Source of the DNA: Micropterix aruncella | Taxonomy: Eukaryota; Arthropoda; Insecta; Lepidoptera; Micropterigidae | Direction: 5' to 3' | Assembly (NCBI GenBank): GCA_944548615.1 | Contig: OX155965.1 | Location: 25,782,946-25,846,945 of the forward strand | Length of the DNA stretch: 64,000 nucleotides | Shown: positions 10,938 through 22,159 of the stretch, piece by piece | How positions within the stretch are numbered: the first letter of the stretch is position 1 | How the letters are laid out: the number at the start of each line of letters is the position of its first letter | Program-made: the position numbers and the translations under genes | The notes under the pieces: model-generated | Database searches by the model: none | What the model saw: only the letters and a program-made list of their open reading frames with translations | Told to the model about the DNA's origin: nothing

Positions 10938-11299
10938 GAAAATGACTTTTCTATTAGCGACATCCTTGAAGTGGATGAATCAGTACGAGCAAAAAGCAAC
11001 ATTAAAAATGTGACAAAAAAATATATACTCAAAAAACAATTTTTAAAAAAAATAATGAAAAAAATATATTTTATTGAAAGCAGTATAAAAACGTTGAGCG
11101 CGCTGAGCCATCTAGCGGTAAGTGCAATATCGCGAATACCAATATTCACTATATTTTACCTACCTGTAGATGGCGCAGCGCGTTTGACGAGTGTCAAACT
11201 TTTATTTAACATTCAAATTGTTCAAAGTAAAGAAGAAAATCTTTTTGTTTTTTTTAAATTCAGGTTCAAAATGTATATATCCGATTAAAAAGAATTGAG
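10938..11299 (+). mobile_element. TA-target MITE, copy 1
   Basis: It starts after TA with GAAAATGACTTTTC followed by AGCGACATCCTTGAAGTGG, matching the left terminal repeat of the better-preserved copy at 28480-28845. The middle carries the same hairpin with inverted GCCATCTAGCGG and TAGATGGCGCAGCGCG blocks (about 11106-11182). The right end near 11299 is degraded. The total length of about 362 bp agrees with the other copy. The long plus-strand frame across it is not a gene. Confidence 0.6.
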
Positions 11300-12237
11300 C
11301 GCGGTCACAATACTTTACCTCCACGTCGGTTGGTGGGCCGGGCCGGTGAAGTAAAAAGCTTAAAGGCATGCGATCGACGAAGTTGAACTTGCTATGTTGA
11401 CCGTCTAAATCCGGAACGTATAGAGAACCATAGAATAAGAAATTTTGAGAATTAAAAACACCACACGTCAATTTTTCAACTACTTAGCTACAAAACACCG
11501 CATTTCACAATAACTGTCGGTCTTACGGTTCTCACGAACTCAGCGTTCGGTATATTGCGATGGGAAATTCTTGCGAAATTTTTCCGACAATCAAGTGTCA
11601 AACGGCCTTCACTCTTAGACTGTACATCGTTGGCATAATAAATATTGCGCGGACAGCAATAGTGGCACAAATTTTAAATTTAGTAATAGTGAAGTGCTTA
11701 GCGTGGATAATAATGTGATGCGTAATGGCAATAGCGCAGAGGCCAATGAACGCACTGATGAAGCAGTAAAAAAACTGTGTCGAATATCTTATTAAAACCA
11801 CGTAACGTTCCACAGCTTACTGTGTTTATGATTTCAAAGTATTAAATTTTTTATTATGCTAAAATGGGTAAATCTGTCTATTTAATGAATTATTGAGCAG
11901 TCATTTGCAAGAAACGTCATTTTAAATAAAATAAAAAGTCAATTAAAGTGTTGAAGTATTATAATTATTACTATTACGGGACAAGGGGATTTGGGAATGA
12001 TAAAATGGGACAGGGACAAAATATAGAAGATATTTTTTTGAGGGTAATCACATTGAATAGGATATTAGCTATATTAAATAAGGATATTTCTTTAATTATT
12101 TATTTCTTTATTCTATGCAGCGGTCTAGAAAAAGTAGTAATAACCATAATGAATAAAATAATATTAAAGGCTTTTTAATGCCTTCGCATGCGACTTAATT
12201 TATAGTGCGGTCATGCAGGCTTCGACCAATAGAAAAT
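11300..12237. other. Unannotated spacer
   Basis: Mixed composition to about 11820, then AT-rich. Several overlapping short frames on the minus strand (11202-11813) resemble no known family. Confidence 0.4.
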
Positions 12238-12475
12238 ATATTTAAAGATTATAAATAGGATAGAAAACGAATTTACCGCGTAAAATTTGTAGGACCCGAC
12301 GTTTCGGTGACGTTGCAGCCGCCGTTGTCTAGGGTAGACTGTCTACCCTAGACAACGGCGGCTGCAACGTCACCGAAACGTCGGGTCCTACAAATTTTAC
12401 CCGGTAAATTGGTTTTCTATCCTATTTATAATGTCAAACAACCGCGATAGTCTTCGATTTTATATATCTAAAGAT
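12238..12475. mobile_element. Near-perfect hairpin element, copy 1
   Basis: Arms of 90 bases (12250-12339 and 12341-12430) are inverted complements with about two mismatches and a single central base at 12340. The arms contain ACCCGACGTTTCGGTGACG and its complement, and GTCTAGGGTAGAC at the centre. After the right arm comes a non-paired tail (ATGTCAAACAACCGCGATAG, then TCTTCGATTTTAT). The whole is flanked by ATATTTAAAGAT (12238-12249) and ATATCTAAAGAT (12464-12475), a 12-14 bp target duplication with one mismatch. The CCGAAACGT-type motif and variable target duplication recall Penelope-like elements; that link is inference. Confidence 0.7.
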
Positions 12476-13279
12476 ATTACGAAAGGATTAAAAATAAAAA
12501 TCTTACTTTAGTTTTATTCTTCTTACATAATTAGTGTGTGTGTTGTTTGTGTTATCGATTGATGGTGTTTGTGTGATTTGATAGGTCTATAAGTGTCTAT
12601 GGGTGTGCTTTTCAATAAAAATTGGCTACGGGTGTACTGATGCATGTAAGTATGTGTTTTTATTTTTATTTGTATATTGTATACGTATTATATTTGCTAG
12701 AGACTTTCATTCATAAGCCACCTGTGACATGTTTTTGTTTTGTTTTTGAATAGGTCTTTTATACTGCTGCGTACGATCGTTATATACTAAGCCAATTTGT
12801 CGTATGCCCTGGGGCCTATACTCATCAGGTATACCTGAACAAAGGATGTTTTCATTCGACGGACGTCTATCATATCCATCAAGTATCGCCTTGATCGGTG
12901 TACTTGTTGCGTGGACATTGTTATTTTAAAAGTGAATAAAAAATACCATTATATTACCGTTAGATTTTGCAAATCAACGCAAAACTATTGAAATCGGCCC
13001 GCGCCCTAAGAACCAACCGTACCGCTTGGTAATAGTCTCAATAATAATCCTTAAAACGAAGCTTTCCCAGAGCACGTTTCAATAATCACTCCGTCAGAGC
13101 AAAAAGTATAAAACGAGAAAACGCTAGTCGGTCGGTTAAACTCGTTGAAGGGAAGGGGGTTGGGGGGGGGGGGGGGGAGGTCTATAAAATTGGCGGGAAA
13201 AGATGAATAAAAGAATCCGCAAAATAAATCCGCGAGACGGAAGTGGAATCGAATTGATTCTGCATTTGAATTTTCTAAG
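12476..13279. other. AT-rich spacer with a G16 tract
   Basis: No gene recognised. A 16-base G run lies at 13162-13177. Confidence 0.5.
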
Positions 13280-13341
13280 ATGGAAAACGTAAAGGGATTA
13301 TTATTTGCTCCATCGGAAAAAGGAGATAGCGTGTTAAGGCG
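13280..13341 (+). other. Possible short first coding exon
   Basis: An ATG at 13280 opens a frame (MENVKGLLFAPSEKGDSVLR) that reaches a strong splice-donor match, CGGTAAGTAAAT, at 13340. The upstream 80 bases are purine-rich. This is a pattern match only. The following exon was not identified and the peptide is not recognised. Confidence 0.15.
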
Positions 13342-13658
13342 GTAAGTAAATATGGGAAAGTTGGCAGTTAAAATCTATCAACATTATTAGGTAGAGTTAA
13401 ATGAACATACAGCTTGGTTAACCACGTTAAATCTCAAAAACGATCAAGGCAAACATTAGGAGCTTAGATTTTTTTAAACGGAAAAACCAGAATACCAAAC
13501 GATAAATCTAAGATCTTCACCGAGATCAAATCGAACAATTCCTCAGATGATTTTTTAAATGTTATTTGAAACTTACAGCATAACAATAGTAAAATATAAA
13601 CATCAGCGATAGTAAAGCTATTGTGTTTTTAAATATTTATATCTAATATAGTAAGATT

Positions 13659-13840
13659 TTGCGCCTGGGCCGTCGGAATTCTTATGTTTTACGTTGGGGT
13701 TGTCTAAACAAGATTGTAGATGAAAGAGACAACGTAAATAGGCAAGCAGATATAGATACTCAGTATGTGCGTGGCAGGTACGATCCTGCGCCTGGGCCGT
13801 TGTCATTCCTTCGTTTTACGTTGGGGTGTTCTTCTAGAGT
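13659..13840. repeat. Direct repeat, period about 130 bp
   Basis: GCGCCTGGGCCGT followed by TTTTACGTTGGGG occurs at about 13662 and again at about 13789. The sequence between is not recognised. Open frames on both strands across it are probably by-products. Confidence 0.45.
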
Positions 13841-14193
13841 ATTTTCTGTGTTCATGTGATATTGTTTTTACTTTCTGACTGTGATAAAGGACTTGATTGG
13901 TTTTTGATATACGATTGGATTTCAGTCAAAGAGTCAGGCATGCTAACCTTTCGTTCACATGCCGTACTGTTGGCGTCAAGATTCACATTTAACCCATAAC
14001 TACCTAACTGGAGTATAATGGACTCTGGAAAAACTGTTTTTGGTCATAACTAATCGCAAACGTATTACTGGTCCCAACGCGTTCCTGTTAGTTCCCCTCT
14101 CCACCCGCAGTACCGCGTTTGCGCTCGTCAAGGCTGCACGTGCGCTTGTTCGCTTTTTGGTAAGTATCGCAGTTTTTTTGGAGTCTGAGAGAC

Positions 14194-14440
14194 TCCATGT
14201 AGGTATTATAGATAGGATAGTAAACGAATTTACCGCGTGAAATTTGTAGCACCCGACGTTTCGGTGACGTTGTAGTCGCCGTTGTCTAGGGTAGACTGAC
14301 AACAGTCTACCCTAAACAACGGCGGCTGCAACGTCACCGAAACATCAGGTGCTACAAATTTCACGCAGTAAATTCGTTTTCTCTCCTATTTATAATGTCA
14401 AACAACCGTGATAGTCTTCCATTTTATATCCATGTAGGTA
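14194..14440. mobile_element. Near-perfect hairpin element, copy 2
   Basis: Arms of about 90 bases (about 14208-14297 and 14304-14395) surround a 6-base loop and are a diverged copy of the 12250-12430 hairpin (GTAGCACCCGACGTTTCGG, GTCTAGGGTAGACT). The same unpaired tail follows (AATGTCAAACAACCGTGATA, then GTCTTCCATTTTATA). TCCATGTAGGTA occurs at 14194-14205 and exactly again at 14429-14440, a 12-bp target duplication. It lies inside the piggyBac element, so it inserted later. Confidence 0.75.
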
Positions 14441-14488
14441 GTTACTTAACTTTTTTTGACGAAATGTATTTTATTGTTTTAGTGATAA

Positions 14489-15000
14489 ATGACATCTTAC
14501 GGCGAAATTATCCAGCGTTGGTTGGAAGAAAAGTATTCCAGCGAAGAGGAACCTCTAAATGAAGAATGAAGTGACGTGGACAAGGATGTTGATGAAGATT
14601 TTGTGGTAGGCGAACAATATGGATCGGACACAGAAATTGACGGTGAAGATCAGCTGGAAATAGTGCAAGAAGAGCGTGAGTTCCAACCTCTACATAGTTC
14701 AGTTTATTCATCATTAGATGAAGATGATATACCCTTGCAACAATTGCGATCGCGGCCAAGTAAAAGGAATTACTTTGGCAAAAACCGTTTTCGTTGGTCA
14801 TCGAATACGCAGGTGACCGCTTGCTATCTTTTATAGGCTACCTACTAGATATATCAGCATCCAATTCCTATGTGTTTTATTTATCCACTCAAGAACAAAA
14901 GCCCGAAAGCCGATTTAAATTTATAAAGAGACTGGCTGGACAGCTTACTAGACCGAATATGGAGCGCAGAGAAAAAAATAACGACGATTCAGCGAGATTT
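14489..15000 (+). pseudogene. piggyBac transposase, N- and C-terminal parts fused by deletion
   Basis: ATG at 14489 starts MTSYGEIIQRWLEEKYSSEE. An in-frame TGA at 14565 interrupts it; the frame then continues as an acidic N-terminal domain to SKRNYFGKNRFRWSS, the conserved piggyBac 'YGK..F.WS' segment before the DDE core. The next frame (from about 14797) reads DRLLSFIGYLLDISASNSYV, then KFIKRLAGQLTRP, the C-terminal part after the last catalytic region. The roughly 350 residues in between, with the catalytic Asp residues, are gone. Not functional. Confidence 0.7.
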
Positions 15001-15446
15001 TTTTTTTTTTTTTTATTTTATTTATTTTAAACATAATGATAAAACACATAAAAATAGTCATACCAAGTAATGGTGCGAAGAAACAACGGCCCACATTCGC
15101 ATGACCATGCTCAGCGTATACCCAACGTCAGCGTAAATTTAAGAAGAAAAGTTCCTAATTTTTGATATTTTTTGTTTAATGAGTGTGATTAAAGTAGGAA
15201 GTTATTGTTTTGTTTTTTTTTTATATAGATACAACAGATTTAAAATTATTTGATAGAAGTCGTTGATTTTTTTCTGCCATAATTACTTAAATAAATGAAA
15301 ACCTAAAAAAAAACGATTTCTTCTATTTCATTTTCCTTTTTTTTTGTATTTGTATTTGTTTCAGGGAAGATGAGAAGGGAGGAGTCTAATAGACTCCAGG
15401 TTGGTAGTTATGTTACTGAAATAGGAGGTAGGTAGTTAAGAGTTAA

Positions 15447-17447
15447 AGTACCATTATATGCGAAGTCGACGAATGATCGTCACCTAGAGACCAATGCAGT
15501 AATATAGTATCGCCGCTGTAGGTATGCAAATATGCAGTAAAATACGCAGTGACTCGAGTAAGAAACTGTATGAATATGTATGAGTAAAAATATGTAGAAT
15601 ACATTACGCGAGAATATTTAATGTTAAAACTTTGGATAGCGTACGAAGTTTATGTAGCATTTTGTCGTAAGACTATCGCGATGGCTGTCGCCGAGGGTAC
15701 TTACACTGTCCGACGTAACGGCAAAGTTGCAATTATTATATATGCTGGGTGGGACATAGAGCTTGGTCCTTCGAACGCTGGCTCAAAAATACGAAGCTAT
15801 ATATTTATTTATTTATTTTTTTATTTTTATAATACAAGCTCATCAAAAACTCCGCACGCGACAGACTAGTCATTCACAAGGAAATAGAAATGCCTTGTGA
15901 AAGACTGACTATAATGTCACCGACATGTGCCCGTACAGCCAGCGACATATTTTGAATCAACATTAGGTATTGCAAAAAAATATACCACTTTTAGCGCTGT
16001 TGACATTTCCACGGTGTGGCATTCAATGAAAGCGTTTTATCACAAACCTTATTTATTACTTTTAAAAATCTTTGACATTTTTATGGGTGTGTATAGATGG
16101 CACAGGTTTCAAACGTTGGATTTGCTATAAAATCATACATGTCAGAGATATTGTGAGGCAATATATGAGTGGTTTTAACAAAACTTTAATTTCATCATTA
16201 TAAAGTACACGGCGCACATAGAAAATATCAACGAAAATAGCATAAGAACAGCTTGTGGATCTGTAAAATAAGGCACATCGACAACGTCACGTTCGCCGAG
16301 AGTCACGCGTAAACTGAACCTTACTCCCTCTTTCTCATAGTATTAAAGGACGTCTCTCCCTTTTTGGTTTCAGTGTATTAGTGTTCAAAAAGTGCAATAC
16401 TGTGCTCTGAGCATGTGGACGTGGGACCTAGAAATCTGGCGCGACCGGTAGTAGTAACGTTATATAGTAATGTGCGGTATGAAGAGAGCACGTAAAGAGA
16501 CGAGTTAGGTGGCGCTTCGCTCATCTCAAGGCACTTTACAAAGTTCGGAAGGACTTCAGAGCCAAAGTCACAGTCCTTATGGTAAATCAAATCAAATAAA
16601 AAATATTATATTATAATATTCCAAAAATATTATGGTATTCCATGATAAAAAAAAATAATATCCATATAATCTACCCCTACTACTCGTAGATTCCACACAT
16701 TAAATATATAGGATGTGATTTATATAGAATAGAGAATGTGTTTAGACACATTTACTTAAATATCACCCTCATCAACAAGTTTTTGAATCTGTTGTTCGAT
16801 TCACAAAACATACCGATCGTCAACACCATGCACGCGCGGTTTATGAATGAGTTCTGCCCATACTTGTTGTTGCAACGACACAGATGAAATCAAATGGACT
16901 GTCTTGCTTTCAGAAAGGGAACCGGAATTGTATTAGATGGACTAGTTTCACACAGTTTATTTTCATTATAAATGATTTTGTGAAGGAAGACTAAATCGGG
17001 GTACAACCTTCGATCTGCCAGTGAAGTAATGCATTTCTATCTTTACAATATAGATAATATAATATAGGTAATATATATGTATATTAAACCTGTATATCTT
17101 GTATTTTTCTATGCTGCAAATAAAAATTAATAAATAAAATGAAATAACATCCTTGCATTATTTGAACGTGAGGTTGATATGATACACAAACGCTCGGCAG
17201 GAAATTCTGAACGTCTCATAAATATGCGGAAAGAGTAAAAATACCGCCAGGTAATTAGGAAACCTGTTCATGTGTGTTCTTTCAAGGCGTAACTGCAATG
17301 AATGGTGAAAAAAACATCACAAGATTATAACCAAATCCCAGAAATATGTTTTAAGTTGGGTGATTTTTTTGAGCATACACATTCTTTTAAATGGGAATAC
17401 CATCAATATGTAACTTTCAGATACCTAATTTTCGTTTTATTGTTTAA
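15447..17447. other. AT-rich spacer
   Basis: No gene recognised. A small inverted repeat, AGTCATTCACAAGG and CCTTGTGAAAGACT, lies at about 15868-15906. A reverse (TTTGA)n-like tail at 16586-16600 and an A-rich tail near 17125 hint at old retroposon ends. The 82-codon frame at 15621-15869 ends in low-complexity sequence and resembles nothing I know. Confidence 0.45.
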
Positions 17448-18107
17448 CTAGCTGACCCGTGCCCACTTCGTTGGGCGGTAAAACTCTTTACTTGTGATGA
17501 AATTATGAGTGTGGTTCGGTTAGTATTGAGTGCTATGATTTATTTCCTGACTGCCAAAAGAAGGGTTATAATTTTACTGGATATGTATCTATGTATTTGC
17601 ATGCCAATTTGACTATATTACCCTTATTTTTGAGTGTCTTCTTGTGAGTGTCTTATTTGTGAGTGTCTTATCTCTTTAACCATTTATGCAGTAAAAGGGA
17701 AATTCTATGCAGTAAAAGGGAAAAGTCTTGTGTTTTAAACACTTGAGACGACAAATTTACTTATTTTGATAAGAATTCATAATTGTTGATAATATGATCA
17801 ATAAATTTGACCTAACGATTCAAATTAATTTTTAAATATAAAATACTACTTTTTGTGACCTAAATATAAAAGTTAGACATATACTGTCGCTGACTTTTTT
17901 GTAGGCATTATCAAGCTCTACAACTTTTATCTAGAACTTATTTATATATCTCTCATCGTTAAGGCAGCGTTAGTTAGAAACGTTTTCGTTCGACCGCTTA
18001 TTCGTAGCTTTCTATTGGTAAAAGAATTTTCAAAATCGGTTCAGTAGATCCAAAGATTACTTCCTACAACCTCACAAACGTTACCTCTTTATAATATTAG
18101 TATAGAT
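17448..18107 (+). repeat. Dispersed repeat (CTAGCTGACCCGTG family), copy 1
   Basis: It begins CTAGCTGACCCGTGCCCACT and ends TTTATAATATTAGTATAGAT. Inside is TTTTCAAAATCGGTTCAGTA near the end, and GCAGTAAAAGGGAAA twice in tandem. Two further copies in the same orientation lie at 36858-37602 and 41148-41837. This start/end pair is a widespread arthropod repeat. I believe it is moved by RTE-type LINE machinery, but the sequence does not prove that. No coding capacity. Confidence 0.75.
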
Positions 18108-19689
18108 AATAATATTATGAATTTAATATTTAATATGTAGATTACAATATTTAACGTAACATACCTGACCATCTACATACGTGGTTTTTTTTTCATTTTT
18201 GTTTTGATACTTTCTATTGTGTGATTATTTTTGTATACAGTGCCTAAGATGACTATTAATATTGCTGTAATAATTATTTATTTTATATGTATACCCATGT
18301 ACATGAAATAAGTTGTTTTTTTTTATTCGTCTGCCGTGTAAAGCCGACTTCAGTCAAATTATTATTTCTGCTTTAATAGTTATATCTATATTAATACATT
18401 ACTAGCAACCGACGAATTCTAATATGCGATAACTAGCTTTAATTGATTATTCATCCTTTTATTGTATATTCTGAATGAATAAATTGAATTTTTGCCATTA
18501 TCTTAGTGTTAGTATTGAAAGTAGTCTATTAGTCAGTATTACTCAAACGTCAGTACTACTCAAAAACAAAGGCTATATACTTTCGTATGCCCAGATACAG
18601 GCTTTTCGGTCTAGTTGGGCATTCGTCTAGAATGATCGTATGGGTAGTGTTAATTTTCTTATTGCTTATATAAATAGTTACAAATCATATATGTACGATA
18701 TCATTGTTAACTCTCTACCAAGTTGTAATAAATAAATAAATAAATAAATACTAAATACTTCAAGATAGGATACCGTATATAGGCGTGTCTAGAGCCCCAT
18801 CTAAAGTGCGCCGCCATAATGTTATAACACGAATGTCGCCATACTAAATATAAGAAAAGATTAATCAATTTTTCGAACTATGAGTACCTGACTAAGCGGT
18901 GCGTTTCGCAGTAAAATCATGGCTGCCAATTCGTAGTACGGCATTGAGCAATATAATACGCTATATAATCTGGCACACACTTCGCCGGCATGAAAAGTGT
19001 AGTCACTTATTTTCTTAGTTCTTCTTGTTAAATCTGTATTTATTTCATTTATTTGTTTTCACCTTTATGACCATGAAATGCAAGAATTTGGATCGAAAGG
19101 ATCGGAAGACGGTGACGTCATCAAGTAGCAACAGAAATTAGGGAAAGTAAAGCCTTTTTTCGTCTCTCTCTCTCACCTTACTTCTTAACTAACTTTAATT
19201 TCCAGAATTGGCGTTAGGTTATTTATTATGTTAAATTAGTTAATAATATATTATGTAGTTATCAAAAAAGGTTATAAAGTATTTCATTATCTCGACGACA
19301 ATATTGCTAAAGATGTTGCCTACTTAGAATAGCATTAATGGTGTCATTAAAGTATGTTATCTTTATTTGATATCAAACTATGACAGCTCTAAAGTCAAAA
19401 CAATTATTAAAACAAACGATGTTAATGGTCAATTTGTTAGAAATCGACGCAAGCGTGTCGCAATGGATTAATTCAAGAGAAAATTATATATTTATTCGTG
19501 AATGAGAAACGGATCTTATCAGGTTGAATTCATGGGCAACCCAAAATAGCAAATGAAAATTAAAAATAGCAATATGATAAAAGGAAACTCATACAACATA
19601 GTTTTATTTTATAAAACACATATTTATTGGAATTATCAGAATGGAACATTTTAAATAGCACTAATATTTCAAACTTATTTGTTTCTACT
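18108..19689. other. AT-rich spacer with a (TAAA)n retroposon-like tail
   Basis: AATAAATAAATAAATAAATA at about 18727-18749 looks like the 3' tail of a plus-strand retroposon with little body left. Nothing else is recognised. Confidence 0.45.
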
Positions 19690-20282
19690 CTTTGTTGTGA
19701 AATTTAACAATGTGCGGGTTTATTATCATACGACAATCTCTCAGGGGCTCTCTAGACGATCAAGCATGCTTGTCAAGCATCGCGGCGCGGGCTGGAAGGG
19801 GATCGTAAACCGCAGGAAATGTGCAAATATTTTTTTTTATATTTACGAAAAATGCCTAATTTTGTTGTTTTATACCAGGGAGTCACGTCATTCATCAATC
19901 AATTACGTCTAATTAAGTAACTCCCTGGTATAAACTACAAAATTAGGCATTTTTGGTTAAATATGACAAAAAAATATTTCCATATTTTCTGAGGCTTACG
20001 ATCACCTCTCTGACCGCGACGCGAAGTTTGTCAAGCATGCTTGATCGTCTAGAGAGCACCTTACAACCTACCCTACTTTTAAGTGTTTATAGTTTATATG
20101 TACCTATGTGTTTGTGTAACATGTGTATGTGTGTGTGTCTTGTTATTGCATTCGATCGACAGATTTTAAATGCGTTTCCGTTAATTGTATCCTAACGGAA
20201 AATGGTGACTAAGTCAGGAATAGAACCCGGAACCTTACAATGTAATATCAGGCGCTCTAACCACTATGCCACCAGGCCGGGC
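19690..20282 (-). mobile_element. tRNA-derived SINE, split by a palindromic MITE
   Basis: On the minus strand from 20282: CCCGGCCTGGTGGCATAGTG with box A (TGGCATAGTGG), then GAGCGCCTGATATTAC and box B (GGTTCTATTCC), then a unique body with CTGTCGATCGAATGCAATAA. The tail (GTATGATAATAAACCCGC) resumes beyond the inserted MITE at 19744-20060. Other pieces of this SINE are at 53780-54019, 60893-61015 and 61095-61190. Pol III box order and spacing are direct observations; the source tRNA is not identified. Confidence 0.75.
19744..20060. mobile_element. 317-bp palindromic MITE with TWA target, copy 1
   Basis: The ends are inverted repeats GGGGCTCTCTAGACGATCAA and its complement. Almost the whole element folds back on itself: CAAGCATGCTTG, CGTAAACCGCAGG and ATACCAGGGAGTCAC all recur inverted. 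Flanks are TCA (19741-19743) and TTA (20061-20063). Comparison with other SINE copies shows the unoccupied site as CTCTTA or ATCTTA followed by CAACC or AGACC, so the target duplication is TTA. A TWA target suggests PIF/Harbinger mobilisation. No coding capacity. Confidence 0.8.
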
Positions 20283-21439
20283 TTTTATATGGATGATTTA
20301 CTTTTCCGATTCAATAATCTAAATACTATTTTCAAATATGTTCAATCTAATATATTCTAGTCAGACAGTTAAAAATCTTTTTAATTTAAAAACTATGAAT
20401 AAGAGCGGGTTTATCATCGAATAGACAATTTCGGTCAGTAAAAATAAAAAGAATAGCATGTAAAGCATATAAAGAATATTTACTCACAAGAACATAGTAT
20501 GAACAAACTTAAACATTCAAGACTACATGGAGGTGATAATATTCGAAAGAGGCAAACTAGTTTTAAATAAGTATAGTCTTACTATAATCAGATTTAGCGA
20601 TCAGTTAGGCAGAAAAGTGTCTAAATGCACAACATTGAAATAAGCATTGTTTGATATAATAACAGTAATAAGAAACGATGTTACGTCCACCATTCTCTGT
20701 GTGCAGGCGACAATTGTAATTCTGACAAAAAGTAAAAGAATGTATTTTGTTATTTCATGCGGTAAGATCCGTTTCTTAGAGACATAGTGGCTAAATGTTT
20801 TTTATTGTTTACATGCATGACAAGATAATTCAATGAATAGGTAACTATAAACATTACGAAAAAATAAGAAAAATTTAATCAGTACTGAAATGCACGTGGA
20901 TCTAATAACATGGCGACAGGAAAATTATAATGATTTGTTTTTTTAACCCTTTGATGACCACAAGCTTTGCGGCAGAGTATGGAATTTCTTGATACATAAA
21001 ACTATTGCAGGGCGATAAAAATAACATGTATGTTAAGTTTTGTGAAAATTTATTGAATAGATTTTGTATTAATAATTTGACATAAGTGTCCCTGTGGTCC
21101 ATACAGATGCAAAGTTACATTTTAAAAAAAAATATCCAGTGTACTAAAAAACGAACTGAAAGAAAAAAATCTAATCGAAAATGTCGCAATAAATATTTCA
21201 TTTATATATTTAAAATCACCAGAGTTCGTTGGCCATTTGCGATATTTTTAAATATTTTTTTTTGATATTAAGATTCTGATGTCTCAATAACATGGAAAAA
21301 AAATAATGTATAAATTATTCGTATTCCATAATTTATAAATGATTTTGAAACTATGGGACACATACTCGTACGTCCGATAGTCAGCCATGCCCAGATTTTT
21401 TCACACAAATGTCTGTCAGTGACTTTATGATCAGAAAGA
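20283..21439. other. AT-rich spacer
   Basis: No genes or clear repeats recognised. Confidence 0.5.
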
Positions 21440-21700
21440 CGATGAAACATTAGTTATCTATTTATTTATTTATTTAAAAATTAATTACTGTAAAACATTG
21501 ATTTTATATACAAAAATAACAGCAACCGAATGGCAAAATCTTAACCTTTTGCTTATTTGATTCTGTCATCCAACTGGAACTAGCCCGTTCTAGGGTGGAC
21601 AGGACTCTAATTTTACAATAAATTATGAAAGAGTTTTGGTAAAATGCTAATAAAACTAAATTGCCCTAAAATGAATTCCTCAAAAAAAAACGCAATTTCA
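21440..21700 (-). mobile_element. Retroposon 3' end, reverse orientation
   Basis: (TTTA)n at 21458-21474 followed by ACCGAATGGCAAAATCTTAA and TAGCCCGTTCTAGGGTGGAC. The same arrangement occurs at about 55855-56050. The leading (TTTA)n is an AT-rich 3' tail read in reverse. No coding part. Confidence 0.5.
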
Positions 21701-22031
21701 TTATATAATCGGCATTAAATGGAACATAACATTCGATTAAATAGGGAATGGCGAACAGAATAGACTTTATTAAAGAGAAAAATAAAGTTGTAAGTAAGAA
21801 AAGAAAGAAACAGTCATTAATATTTAATATATGTTAAGTAATATAAAATTTAATATAAAAACACCTAGTCAAAAAAGTACAATTCATTGCCAGAACAATA
21901 TATTATCCACCAATATATTAACCATCAAAATAGTCGATCCTTTGTTAAGGAGGTACGTGAAAAGCTGATTATCAGATCGGATTGAATTAGCATGCACATA
22001 CAAGCACTCACAAGCACATTCGCACTACAGA

Positions 22032-22071
22032 TACACACACCCACACACACATACATACACGCACACACATA

Positions 22072-22122
<51 letters not shown>

Positions 22123-22148
22123 ACTCTCCATCACACAAACACACACCA
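22032..22148. repeat. (AC)n microsatellite, imperfect
   Basis: The core (CA)n lies at about 22075-22117 with interrupted flanks containing ATAC and CAAACAC. Frames of Thr-His or Cys-Val repeats through it are artefacts. Confidence 0.9.
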
Positions 22149-22159
22149 AACCCATACAC

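Larger units (their letters stand above)
13989..15446 (+). mobile_element. piggyBac-family element, internally deleted
   Basis: TTAA at 13989-13992 and 15443-15446 flank the element. Terminal sequence TTAACCCATAACTACC at the left corresponds to TTAACTCTTAACTACC read inward from the right, and AACTGGAGTATAATGGACTC corresponds to CCTGGAGTCTATTAGACTC further in. The interior has the start and the end of a piggyBac transposase with the catalytic middle deleted. A hairpin element (14194-14440) is inserted upstream of the start codon. A T-run at 14999-15014 followed by unrelated sequence suggests a further reverse retroposon insertion in the 3' part. Confidence 0.75.

Noticed and set aside
10797..11288. 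163-codon plus-strand frame
   Set aside because: It runs through an AT-rich spacer and then a MITE with inverted repeats; no family resemblance.
20170..20282. Functional tRNA gene on the minus strand
   Set aside because: Boxes A and B are present, but no cloverleaf-consistent 3' half is seen and the sequence continues into a shared SINE body.
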